From NCBI GenBank assembly GCA_002405755.1, contig DHMK01000063.1, positions 11,401 to 33,038 of the forward strand: 21,638 nucleotides of DNA, in the 5' to 3' direction. Numbering within the stretch: position 1 is the stretch's first letter; each line of letters starts with the position of its first letter. This stretch comes from Clostridiales bacterium UBA4644. Its GTDB lineage: Bacteria; Bacillota; Clostridia; Oscillospirales; Butyricicoccaceae. The position numbers were made by a program, and so were the translations under genes. Positions 14,064 to 21,182 of this stretch are shown piece after piece. The notes below the pieces were generated by a model. It saw only the letters and a list, made by a program, of their open reading frames with translations, made no database searches and was not told the DNA's origin.

Positions 14064-15949
14064 GACAGTTCCTCCTTTTTGTGTTTCGGTACGATCAGCA
14101 GGCGCATGGCGTTGAAGATCACCGCCAAAATGCTTGCCTCGTGGATCAGCATTCCCAAAGACATGGGGACCCGGCCCGCAAGCAGGCCCAGAAGCAGCAG
14201 CACCACCGTCCCCACCGCGATGGCGATATTTTCCGTAAGGATCCGAACGGTCCTGCGGCAAAGGCGCAGGGCCTTCACCAGACTGGTCAGATCGGAGCGG
14301 ATCAGCACCACATCGGAGCTGTCGATGGCGGCGTCTGTGCCGGAGCCCATGGCGATGCCCGTATCCGCCGCGGCCAGGGCCGGGCTGTCGTTGATGCCGT
14401 CGCCGGCGAAGGTGACGGTCCGCCCCTGTTGCTGCAGCGTCCGGATCACTGCCAGCTTGTCCTCCGGTAATAGCTCTGCCCGGCAGTCCGGGATGCCCAA
14501 AAGCGCCGCCACAGCCTGTGCCGCAGCGGCATTGTCTCCGGTGAGCAGCAGGATCCTGCGGAGCCCCATGGCCTTCAGCTGCCGCAGACTTTCCGCCGCG
14601 TCGGGCTTGATCTGGTCGGCAATGCCCAAAAGCAGCCGGACCTCCCCGTCGATGGCGGCCAGCGCAGTAGATGCGCCGCTGCGCTGAAGCATCTCCAGCT
14701 CCTGCCGCACCTGCGGCGGCAGGGCGATCCCGTTTCGCTCCATGAGCCTTTCATTGCCCACCAGCACCCGATGGCCGCAGACGGTCGCCTCCACACCGCA
14801 GCCCCGGATCGTCTGGGCTTCCTCCGGCCCATAAGCCGGCAGCGACGCCGCGTATTGAACCACCGCCCTTGCCAGCGGATGGGCCGAGGCCCGCTCCGCG
14901 CCTGCCGCCAGCGCCAGCGCCTCCTCCGGCCGGTCTGTATAGGCCTTCTGCGCCACGACCGTGGGGACGCCGGCCGTCAGCGTTCCCGTCTTATCAAAAA
15001 CGACGGTATCCGTTTTGGCAAAGGTATGGATGCTGTCGCCGCCCTTGAGCAGGATGCCCTCCCGAGCGCCCCGTCCGATCCCTGCCACATTGGCAATGGG
15101 CGCGCCGATCACCAGCGCCCCGGGGCATGCCAGCACCAGAACGGTGATGGCTGTCTCCACCCGGCCTGTGGCCAGCAGGACCACCGCAGCCATGACCACC
15201 ACCGCCGGAGTATAATACTTCGCAAAGCGGTCGATCAGGCGCTCCGCCGGGGATTTTGCGTCCTGCGCCTCCTCCACCAGCGCAATGATCCGGGCAAAGG
15301 TCGTGTCCTCCCCCACCTTCGTGGCCCGCAGCTGGAGCGTGCCGCTGTCCAGCAGCGTTCCCGCATAGACCGCGTCGCCCTCCTGCTTGCGCCGGGGCAG
15401 CGGTTCGCCGGTGATGCCCGCCTCCGCAGCATAGCCCTCGCCCCGGACCACGGTCCCATCCGCGGGGATCTGATCCCCGGCCCGGACCAGCAGCAGATCT
15501 CCCGCTTCCACCTGATCCGCGTCGATCTCCTCCGTTTCAAAATCGCCGTTTTGTCCTGTGCAGACGATCCGCCGGGCCGTGGTTGGGGCAAGCTCCGTCA
15601 GGGCCTTGATGGCGGAGCGGGTCTTTTTCATGGTCTTCTGCTCCAGAAACGAACCCAGCTGGAACAAAAAGGTCACCATGGCTGATTCGTGATATTCCCC
15701 GATGCAGCAGGCGCCGACGGCCGCCACAGACACCAGCAGCTCGATGCTCACCGTCCGAAAGCGCAGCGCCTGCGCCGCCCGGGCCAGAACAGGCAGGCCG
15801 GACAGGGCAAAAGCAGCCAAATAGCAGAGCTCTGCGGCAGCCGCAGAGCCGCGGGCGCGGGAAAGGACTGCGGCCAGCACGATCAAAAGCCCCGCCGCCC
15901 ACAAAAAAGGCAGCGCCAGACGCCGAAGCCATCCCCTCCGTCTCTTCAA
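14060..15949 (-). CDS. Heavy-metal P1B-type ATPase with CPG membrane motif and no N-terminal HMA domain
   Basis: A 629-residue metal efflux pump. The cytoplasmic core is complete: actuator TGEP, phosphorylation site DKTGTLT (Asp319), HP in ASAHPLA, and hinge GDGINDSPALAAADTGIAMG. The membrane metal site is Cys275-Pro276-Gly277 (LACPGALVIGAP) instead of the usual CPC, CPH or SPC. The last helix has HEASILAVIFNAMRLL, closer to the HEG(G/S)T-type ending of P1B-4 pumps than to typical copper pumps. After a basic start (KRRRGWLRR) the protein goes straight into membrane helices, with no HMA head. The start is taken as TTG 15949, with AAGGAGGGG 7 nt upstream; a more distant in-frame ATG (16033) would place the promoter palindrome inside the gene. 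First gene of a three-gene coupled cassette. Confidence 0.92.
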   Translation of the reverse strand: MKRRRGWLRRLALPFLWAAGLLIVLAAVLSRARGSAAAAELCYLAAFALSGLPVLARAAQALRFRTVSIELLVSVAAVGACCIGEYHESAMVTFLFQLGSFLEQKTMKKTRSAIKALTELAPTTARRIVCTGQNGDFETEEIDADQVEAGDLLLVRAGDQIPADGTVVRGEGYAAEAGITGEPLPRRKQEGDAVYAGTLLDSGTLQLRATKVGEDTTFARIIALVEEAQDAKSPAERLIDRFAKYYTPAVVVMAAVVLLATGRVETAITVLVLACPGALVIGAPIANVAGIGRGAREGILLKGGDSIHTFAKTDTVVFDKTGTLTAGVPTVVAQKAYTDRPEEALALAAGAERASAHPLARAVVQYAASLPAYGPEEAQTIRGCGVEATVCGHRVLVGNERLMERNGIALPPQVRQELEMLQRSGASTALAAIDGEVRLLLGIADQIKPDAAESLRQLKAMGLRRILLLTGDNAAAAQAVAALLGIPDCRAELLPEDKLAVIRTLQQQGRTVTFAGDGINDSPALAAADTGIAMGSGTDAAIDSSDVVLIRSDLTSLVKALRLCRRTVRILTENIAIAVGTVVLLLLGLLAGRVPMSLGMLIHEASILAVIFNAMRLLIVPKHKKEELS

Positions 15950-15968
15950 GCAGCATCCCCTCCTTTTT

Positions 15969-15983
15969 CTGTTATTATAACAG
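15969..15983. promoter_or_regulatory. Perfect 15-bp palindrome over the -10 box of the metal cassette
   Basis: CTGTTAT-T-ATAACAG, a 7-1-7 inverted repeat. On the minus strand it contains TATAAT (15979-15974), the only good -10 box before the ATPase start; the -35 region is poor. A repressor bound here would cover the promoter. The 7-1-7 geometry is like Fur/PerR/Zur boxes, although the half-site differs from their consensus. The regulator gene is not in the window. Confidence 0.6.
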
Positions 15984-16029
15984 AACCGCGCGGCAAATAC
16001 TATGGCCCGCCGCAGTTTTCCGGCGTTTT

Positions 16030-16067
16030 TCAAAAAACTGGAAGGCCCGCGGCGTTTGCCGCGGGCC
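16030..16067 (-). terminator. Terminator of the lipoprotein/DUF4428 operon
   Basis: GGCCCGCGGC (16044-16053), GTTT loop, GCCGCGGGCC (16058-16067). On the minus strand it is followed by TTCCAGTTTTTTG. It lies about 37 bp past the lipoprotein stop. The T-run begins a few bases late, so efficiency may be moderate. Confidence 0.7.
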
Positions 16068-16104
16068 CTGCCCCATCCCTTTTATACTCTTTTTCTGATT
16101 TCGC

Positions 16105-16644
16105 TCAGTGCAGGGTGATGCTGGAAACAATGGCGTTGTCCAGCTCGGCGGTGTAGGAGGCGTTGTCCACGCTGTGCAGGAAGGACACCACATAATCGCC
16201 CATGGTCTCGTCGAAGAGATATGCGCTGTAGATCACCCGGGCCACGCCCTTGGAGTTGGTGCCGGTAACGGTGAAGAAGACGCCGGGCGTGCCGTCAAAG
16301 TCCACATCACCCACGAAATCCGCCAGCGCCAGATCCGTGTAGGAAGCGCCGAACAGGCCGTCCAGATTGGCGGAAACGAACTCCTCCGTCCAGCTCTCCA
16401 TGGGGATATCCATGGTCACGGGGCCGGAAACGGTGATGGATGCCTCAGGGCCGGCCACTGCCATAGCGCCGTTGGCCTCCTGGGGCTCGCCAAAGGTATC
16501 GGGGACCTCCATGGTCACATCGCCCAGGGTGACGGACTTCATGGTCACCTCGTCAGAGCCTTCCTCGCCTTCTCCGCCGCAGGCGGCCAGAGCCAGCACC
16601 ATCATTACGGCGCAGAGCAGCGCCAGGATCTTCTTGGTTTTCAT
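16105..16644 (-). CDS. Secreted lipoprotein of unknown function
   Basis: 179 residues. The signal peptide MKTKKILALLCAVMMVLALA ends in lipobox L19-A20-A21-C22, followed by an acidic G/E linker and a single beta-rich domain (VTLGDVTMEVPDTFG, ASITVSGPV, SWTEEFVSANLDGLFG, YTDLALADFVGDVDFDGTPG, ARVIYSAYLFDE, YVVSFLHSVDN). The pattern of a small globular domain handling a solute or envelope component resembles PsbP/DUF-type lipoproteins, but I cannot assign a family. ATG 16644 is fixed by GGAGG 8 nt upstream. It is the last gene of a three-gene minus-strand group, 51 bp behind the DUF4428/SHOCT gene. Confidence 0.8.
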   Translation of the reverse strand: MKTKKILALLCAVMMVLALAACGGEGEEGSDEVTMKSVTLGDVTMEVPDTFGEPQEANGAMAVAGPEASITVSGPVTMDIPMESWTEEFVSANLDGLFGASYTDLALADFVGDVDFDGTPGVFFTVTGTNSKGVARVIYSAYLFDETMGDYVVSFLHSVDNASYTAELDNAIVSSITLH

Positions 16645-16695
16645 GTGATTTTCCTCCATTTGTATCAAAAAAATATTTTTGGCTTTGTTTGGGGC

Positions 16696-17586
16696 TTAAA
16701 GGCCCATGAGCTGCTTTTTCTTGGCGTCAAAGTCCGCCTGGGTGATCACGCCTTCGTCCAGCAGCTGCTTATACTGCTTCAGCTGGCTCACGGCATCCTG
16801 GGCCGGCGCTTCCGCCGCGGCGGCAGGCTGCGCTTCCTGCTGCGCGCCCTCGGCAGGCGCATCCGGGAAGGCCACCGTCATCAGACACTGGGCCAGGTTC
16901 TCCATGAGCCAATAGCCCTCCTGATAGCGGGTCATATAATCGTTCACATCGGGATAGTCGTTATCGAAGGTGGGGCCGGAGCGGTCGCATTCCAGCAGGC
17001 TCCAGTAGGGATGCTCCACATAAATGGACACCTGGAACTTTTTGAAGGGCTCCGGAATGTCGTAGAACCGGGGCGCCGGGCGATGCTCCGGATCCCGACC
17101 CATGTTCAGATGATCCTCCATCTGCTTCTGCATGAGGATCTGGTTCAGCTGGGGGGCCATCATGGTCAGCCGCTCGGGCACGACGCTCTCATAGCGCACA
17201 AGGCCCTGGGGGCCGCCCTCAAAGATAGGCGCGCCATCCTCCTGGATCACGAAGGACTTGATCTCTCCGCCGCGGAAGACGGTCTTTCCCAAATGCTGAT
17301 CCATGCAGAAGAGCCGATGGTCAAAGTCAAAGACCAGCTTGGTGTCAAACGCGCCGAAATCCACCTTCTGCGAGATGGTAAACTGATCCTTCAGCGCCTG
17401 GTTTTCCTCCCGGAAGGCCCGATACTGGCGGAACTGCTCCATGGTCATATCCGCCTTGTCCTTCTGCACGTCAACAACGCCATGGCAGCTGTCGCAGACA
17501 TACTGTCCTTCGATCTTCCAGGGAAGCAGGCCCTTGACCTTGCCGCCGCAGATGGCGCAGGGTTCTTTTTTTGTAAACAGACCCAT
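16696..17586 (-). CDS. DUF4428 zinc-ribbon protein with C-terminal SHOCT domain
   Basis: 296 residues. N-terminus MGLFTKKEPCAICGGKVKGL carries two CxxC pairs (CAIC and CDSC in GQYVCDSCHG), the zinc-ribbon of the DUF4428 family. A middle region (about 75-230) has alternating strands and no motif known to me. A low-complexity Ala/Gln/Glu/Pro linker follows (EGAQQEAQPAAAAEAPAQ), then a SHOCT domain (LKQYKQLLDEGVITQADFDA, KKKQLMGL) at the very C-terminus. SHOCT domains are short oligomerisation/docking units often found in membrane-stress loci. ATG 17586 has GGAGGA 6 nt upstream. It is cytoplasmic, with no signal or membrane helix. It lies between the LemA-like and lipoprotein genes with ~50-bp gaps, probably one operon. 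Confidence 0.85.
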   Translation of the reverse strand: MGLFTKKEPCAICGGKVKGLLPWKIEGQYVCDSCHGVVDVQKDKADMTMEQFRQYRAFREENQALKDQFTISQKVDFGAFDTKLVFDFDHRLFCMDQHLGKTVFRGGEIKSFVIQEDGAPIFEGGPQGLVRYESVVPERLTMMAPQLNQILMQKQMEDHLNMGRDPEHRPAPRFYDIPEPFKKFQVSIYVEHPYWSLLECDRSGPTFDNDYPDVNDYMTRYQEGYWLMENLAQCLMTVAFPDAPAEGAQQEAQPAAAAEAPAQDAVSQLKQYKQLLDEGVITQADFDAKKKQLMGL

Positions 17587-17638
17587 TTGATCTCCTCCGT
17601 CCAAAGATGATTGATTTTATTTCTTTTATGCCGGCCGT

Positions 17639-17953
17639 TCAGGGCAGCGGGCGGAAGCCCATGAGATAGCCGGGGATCCTACAAAGCGGCCGCCGCAGTG
17701 CGTTGTTATAGCTCTGACGGATGCTCTGGCAGATGTCTCTGCTGGATTCCAGCGCCCGGCGCGCGGCGGCCTCCCGCTCGCTGCCCCGGACCTGATCCAG
17801 CCCGTCCCGATGCAGCTGAAGCTGCTGCCGGGCCGCCATGACGCTTTCCCTCTTTGCCGAAAGAAGACGGTAGACCCAGAGAAACCAGCAGAGGAGCAGC
17901 GCGCTGAGGCTCAGCCCCGCGATGACAGATACCGCCGCCACCACCGTTCCCAT
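17639..17953 (-). CDS. Short LemA-like membrane protein
   Basis: 104 residues: one N-terminal transmembrane helix (VVAAVSVIAGLSLSALLLCWFLWVY), a charged helical region, and a C-terminus SYNNALRRPLCRIPGYLMGF that matches the closing YN..V......FP....GF pattern of LemA proteins. It is much shorter than typical LemA (about 180-200 residues), lacking one of the long helices. ATG 17953 has AAGGAG and a G-rich stretch immediately upstream. It is the first gene of the minus-strand group and divergent from the LytTR regulator, sharing the 181-bp intergenic region with its palindromes. A plausible -10 (TATACT) lies upstream, but no clear -35 was found. LemA proteins are linked to envelope functions; the actual role is unknown. 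Confidence 0.65.
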   Translation of the reverse strand: MGTVVAAVSVIAGLSLSALLLCWFLWVYRLLSAKRESVMAARQQLQLHRDGLDQVRGSEREAAARRALESSRDICQSIRQSYNNALRRPLCRIPGYLMGFRPLP

Positions 17954-18031
17954 GGCTCCTTCCCCCTTCCGGCAAAGCCGCTTCAGATGAGCTTAGTATA
18001 GCAGGCCCGCGGTAAAAATGGGCCTTTTTCC

Positions 18032-18065
18032 CTGAAATGTCATTTCAGCGGCTCGAAATGCATTT
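18032..18065. promoter_or_regulatory. Two palindromes upstream of the two-component operon (candidate operator pair)
   Basis: CTGAAATG-T-CATTTCAG (18032-18048) is a perfect 8-1-8 inverted repeat. AAATGCATTT (18056-18065) is a second perfect palindrome sharing the AAATG/CATTT half-sites. Their centres are about 20.5 bp apart, two helical turns, and the second ends 5 bp before the -35 box. This suggests two cooperatively bound dimers. LytTR regulators usually bind direct repeats, so the binder may be another protein. Confidence 0.5.
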
Positions 18066-18070
18066 TTTCA

Positions 18071-18099
18071 TTGAAGGAAGCGCGATCCTGGGTTATAAT
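18071..18099 (+). promoter_or_regulatory. Promoter of the LytTR/GHKL operon
   Basis: TTGAAG (18071-18076), 17-bp spacer, perfect TATAAT (18094-18099), then AAAGGGGG before the ATG at 18135. Confidence 0.75.
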
Positions 18100-18134
18100 G
18101 ATAGCATCACCTCACGGGAAAGGGGGCGGAGCCA

Positions 18135-18863
18135 ATGTTTCGGCTTGCCGTCTGCGACGACGACCGGGAAGAGCTGACCCGTGTATCCGCGCTGCTGAGC
18201 CAATATCAGGCCAGCCGCGGCACGATCCTCAGCTTTGATCTTTTCCGCAGCGCCATGGATCTTCTGGAGTCCATGCGCCATACAGCCTATGACGCCGTGC
18301 TGCTGGATATTCTGATGCCCGGGCTTTCCGGCATGGAGGCCGCCCGGGAGATCCGCGCTGCGGCGCTGGATCCAAAGATCGTTTTTCTCACCTCCTCCCC
18401 GGAATATGCCGTGGAGAGCTATGCGGTGGAGGCCTATTCCTATCTGCTCAAGCCCGCCTCCGCCGACAATCTCTTTCCCGTGCTGGATAAGCTGTTCCAC
18501 GCCATCCAGAAGCAGGACGCTCTGCTGACCCTGCGCCGGCCCTCCGGCGTGACCCGCCTCCCCTTTTCCTCCATCGTGGCGGTGGAGGTGCGCAACAAGC
18601 ATCTGATGTTTTATCTGGAAGACGGCAGCGAGCTGGAGATCCCCGGCGCCCTCAGCGAATATGAGGGGGCGCTGCTGTCCCGGCCGGAGTTCATCAAGGT
18701 CCACCGGGCCTTCGTAGTCAATATGGACGGCGTCCAGTCGCTGGGCAGCCGGGAGCTGACCACCTTTGACCATCGGACCATCCCCATCTCCCGCCTGCTG
18801 CAGAGCCAGGTGCGCACGGCCTATCTGGATTATCTCTTTTCCCGCAAGGAGGAGGAAGCATGA
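18135..18863 (+). CDS. LytTR-family response regulator (AgrA/VirR type)
   Basis: 242 residues: receiver domain (1-~120) with acidic pocket D8-D9-D10, phospho-acceptor Asp58 in AVLLDILMPGLSG, Thr/Ser in VFLTSS and conserved Lys in YLLKPAS. The LytTR DNA-binding domain follows (about 135-238: RLPFSSIVAVEVRNKHLMFY, EFIKVHRAFVVNMDGVQSL). It is the normal length for the family. The kinase gene overlaps its end by four bases (ATGA), so they are co-translated partners. The ATG at 18135 has AAAGGGGG about 8 nt upstream. Unlike agr loci, no AgrB/AgrD-like peptide gene is next to it. Targets are unknown; the divergent envelope operon is the obvious candidate by position. Confidence 0.93.
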   Translation: MFRLAVCDDDREELTRVSALLSQYQASRGTILSFDLFRSAMDLLESMRHTAYDAVLLDILMPGLSGMEAAREIRAAALDPKIVFLTSSPEYAVESYAVEAYSYLLKPASADNLFPVLDKLFHAIQKQDALLTLRRPSGVTRLPFSSIVAVEVRNKHLMFYLEDGSELEIPGALSEYEGALLSRPEFIKVHRAFVVNMDGVQSLGSRELTTFDHRTIPISRLLQSQVRTAYLDYLFSRKEEEA

Positions 18864-20164
18864 CGGCCGCCCTTCAGCTGATCAACTTCGGGCTGGTGCT
18901 GTTTTACGGCGCGGCTCTGGCCGTTTTCTTTTCCGGCGGCATCCGCACCCGGCGGGACCGGTGGATGACGGCGGCGCTCTGTCTTGTGCTGCTGGCGGTG
19001 CAGGGGCTGTTTTTCCTGCTGCTGGGTCTTCAGCGCACGCGGATGCTCTATCCTCTGCTGACGCATCTTCCCCTGTGGCTCTTCTTGTGGCTGGGGCTGA
19101 AGCGCAAGCCCATGCTGGCGCTGGCCAGCGTGCTGACGGCCTATTTCTGCTGCCAGCTGCCCCGCTGGGTCGGATCGCTGGCGCAGGCGATCCTTGGAAG
19201 CCCTCTGAGCTATGAGCTGGCCTATGCCGTCTCCATCCTGCTGTTTGGCTATCTTCTCTGCCGCCGGTTCGCATCCCCCGCCTATGCGGCCATGACCTAT
19301 TCCCCCCGCTCCCTTTTGGTCTTCGGCGGACTGCCGCTGTTTTATTATTTATTTGACTATGCCGCCACGGTCTATTCCAACGCCCTCTATCTGGGGATCC
19401 GCGGCATCATCGAGTTTCTTCCGGCGGCTATGGCGCTTTTTTACATTTTATTTATTATCCTCTACCATGGCGAGGTCCAGAAGCGCAGCCAGACCGAGCT
19501 GCAGAACTCCATGATGTCCATGGAGCTGGCCTCCGCCGCCCAGCAGGTAGAGGCGCTGGAGCAATCTCAGGCGCAGGCGGCGGTCTACCGTCACGATATG
19601 CGCCACCATCTCAACGTCATCAGCAGCTATCTTTCCGCCGGGCAGCTGGAGCAGGCCCAGGAATACATCCGGCAGGTCCATGCGGGCGTCAACGCCATCA
19701 CGCCCACCCGCTGGTGTGAAAACGAGCTGGTGAATCTGCTGTGCTCCGCCTTTGCGGAGCAGGCCCGGCAGGCGGGGATCCGGCTCACCGTCAACGCCCG
19801 CTTGCCCAAAGTCCTTCCCCTCTCCGACATCGAGCTTTGCTCCCTTCTGTCCAACGGCCTGGAAAACGCGCTCCGGGCCGCAGGTCAGATCACCCGGGGC
19901 GCTCGCTGGGTAGATCTTTACTGCGATGTCCGCCGGGAAAAGCTGCTCATCGAGATCAAAAACCCCTATTCCGGCACGGTGGAGCTGGAGGACGGGCTTC
20001 CCGCCGCACGGCAGGCAGGCCACGGCTTCGGCTGTCGCAGCATGGCTTCCATCGTCCGGCAGAAGGGCGGTCTCTGCGTCTTCCGCGCGGAGGACGGCGT
20101 CTTTCTGCTCCAGCTGGCGCTGCCCATGACGCCGGTGCAAAAAACGGCAGAGGCTTCCGGCTGA
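18860..20164 (+). CDS. GHKL sensor histidine kinase (AgrC-like)
   Basis: 434 residues. About six hydrophobic helices (residues 4-205) form the sensor. A coiled coil (SQTELQNSMMSMELASAAQQ) leads to the dimerisation/phosphotransfer motif YRHDMRHHLN with phospho-acceptor His245. The GHKL ATPase domain shows an N-box (SLLSNGLENALRAA) and a G-box-like GHGFGCRSM. This is the usual architecture of kinases that pair with LytTR regulators; it autophosphorylates and passes phosphate to the upstream-encoded regulator. ATG 18860 overlaps the regulator stop. Its last codons form one arm of the shared terminator. The ligand is unknown. Confidence 0.92.
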   Translation: MTAALQLINFGLVLFYGAALAVFFSGGIRTRRDRWMTAALCLVLLAVQGLFFLLLGLQRTRMLYPLLTHLPLWLFLWLGLKRKPMLALASVLTAYFCCQLPRWVGSLAQAILGSPLSYELAYAVSILLFGYLLCRRFASPAYAAMTYSPRSLLVFGGLPLFYYLFDYAATVYSNALYLGIRGIIEFLPAAMALFYILFIILYHGEVQKRSQTELQNSMMSMELASAAQQVEALEQSQAQAAVYRHDMRHHLNVISSYLSAGQLEQAQEYIRQVHAGVNAITPTRWCENELVNLLCSAFAEQARQAGIRLTVNARLPKVLPLSDIELCSLLSNGLENALRAAGQITRGARWVDLYCDVRREKLLIEIKNPYSGTVELEDGLPAARQAGHGFGCRSMASIVRQKGGLCVFRAEDGVFLLQLALPMTPVQKTAEASG

Positions 20165-20198
20165 TCCTCGATCCCTGCCGGCTGTCTCTGCCGTTTTT
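20140..20198. terminator. Convergent bidirectional terminator overlapping the kinase stop codon
   Basis: AAAAACGGCAGAG (20140-20152) pairs perfectly with CTCTGCCGTTTTT (20186-20198); an inner CCGGC (20157-20161)/GCCGG (20177-20181) stem extends the hairpin. The left arm is inside the kinase coding region and the right arm is 5 bp from the methyltransferase stop, so one element serves both convergent genes (T-run on each strand). Confidence 0.8.
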
Positions 20199-20202
20199 GC
20201 GT

Positions 20203-21033
20203 TCAGTTTGCTTTTTCCGAAAGCTGCGCCAGCTGGTAAAAGGCCACGGCGCTGGCCGCCGCCACATTGAGGGAATCCACCCCATGGGACATGGGGATCC
20301 GGACGGTATAATCGCACCGGGCAATGGTCTCTCCCGCCAGACCGTCCCCCTCCGTTCCCATGACGATGGCCAGCCTCGGCTCCGCCATGAGTCCCGGATC
20401 CGTCAGCGGGACGGAATCCTCCCGCAGAGCCATGGCCGCCGTTTTGAAGCCCAGCCCATGAAGGGTGTCCGTCCAGCAGACGTCCTCCGGCAGATAGGTC
20501 CAGGGCACCAGAAATACATTGCCCATACTCACCCGGGCGGCCCGGCGGTAAAGAGGATCGCTGCCTGCGGCAGTGAGCAGGACGGCGTCGATATTCAGCG
20601 CCGCCGCCGAGCGGAAGATGGCGCCGATGTTGGTGGGGTTCATCACATTTTCCAATACAGCCACCCGCCTGGCGTCCCGGCAGATCTCCTCCACCGAAGG
20701 CAGCGGCGGCCGCAGCATGGCGCAAAGCATGCCCCGGGTGAGATGGAAGCCGGTGAGTTGCGTGAGCACCGGCAGCTCCGCCGCATAGACGGGGATGTCC
20801 TCCGGGCATCGGGCCAAAATGGCCGCGCCCTTCCCCGTCACATGCTTCTTCTCCATCAGAAAGGACACCGGCCTGCAGCCTGCATCCAGCGCCCGGCCGA
20901 TGACCAGCGGACTCTCTGCCACAAACAGCGCGTTGCTCGGGTCCGCCCGATTCAGCAGCTGATTTTCCGTCAGGCGGGCGTAAACATCCAGCTCCGGCGC
21001 GGAAAAATCCGAGATCTCCATGATTTTTGCCAT
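20203..21033 (-). CDS. SpoU/TrmH-family RNA 2'-O-methyltransferase
   Basis: 276 residues with the SPOUT trefoil-knot motifs: motif 1 ENVMNPTNIGAIFRSAAAL, motif 2 IVMGTEGDGL and motif 3 IPMSHGVDSLNVAAASAVAF. The N-terminal part (about 1-110) is the substrate-binding extension that presents RNA; TrmH-type proteins of this kind methylate a ribose 2'-OH in tRNA or 23S rRNA with S-adenosylmethionine. Which RNA is modified cannot be decided. ATG 21033 lies 34 bp after a good promoter -10; the ribosome binding site (GGGGCTGGAT) is weak, and an ATG four codons downstream is an alternative start. Confidence 0.9.
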   Translation of the reverse strand: MAKIMEISDFSAPELDVYARLTENQLLNRADPSNALFVAESPLVIGRALDAGCRPVSFLMEKKHVTGKGAAILARCPEDIPVYAAELPVLTQLTGFHLTRGMLCAMLRPPLPSVEEICRDARRVAVLENVMNPTNIGAIFRSAAALNIDAVLLTAAGSDPLYRRAARVSMGNVFLVPWTYLPEDVCWTDTLHGLGFKTAAMALREDSVPLTDPGLMAEPRLAIVMGTEGDGLAGETIARCDYTVRIPMSHGVDSLNVAAASAVAFYQLAQLSEKAN

Positions 21034-21066
21034 ATATCCAGCCCCATTCCTCTTGTTTCTGCTCTG

Positions 21067-21095
21067 ATTATACCCGCGATCCCTTCTTTTTTCAA
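21067..21095 (-). promoter_or_regulatory. Promoter of the RNA methyltransferase gene
   Basis: On the minus strand TTGAAA (21095-21090), exact 17-bp spacer, and a perfect TATAAT (21072-21067). Confidence 0.8.
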
Positions 21096-21120
21096 CCGTT
21101 TGCGGAAATACCCGCCTCGC

Positions 21121-21155
21121 AGAAGAAAAGGCTCCTCCATGGGGAGGGGCCTTTT
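21121..21155 (-). terminator. Terminator of the uracil permease gene
   Basis: AAAAGGCTCCTCC (21126-21138) and GGAGGGGCCTTTT (21143-21155) form a 13-bp stem with one G-U pair. On the minus strand it continues TTTTCTTCT. It is 27 bp past the permease stop. Confidence 0.8.
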
Positions 21156-21182
21156 CGTTTTGCCGTATTGCTGGATCCTTAT

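Noticed and set aside
13845..14261. 138-codon version of the HMA protein beginning inside the ATPase gene
   Set aside because: The HMA fold begins at ATG 14063 with a perfect AAGGAGG; the extra residues are an out-of-frame reading of ATPase sequence.
14060..16033. Longer ATPase starting at ATG 16033
   Set aside because: It would put the -10/palindrome and the AGGAGGGG site inside the coding region and adds a basic, non-conserved leader. TTG 15949 has ideal ribosome-binding-site spacing.
16108..17610. 500-codon plus-strand frame over the lipoprotein and DUF4428 genes
   Set aside because: It spans two minus-strand genes with lipobox, zinc-ribbon and SHOCT features; the plus translation is low complexity.
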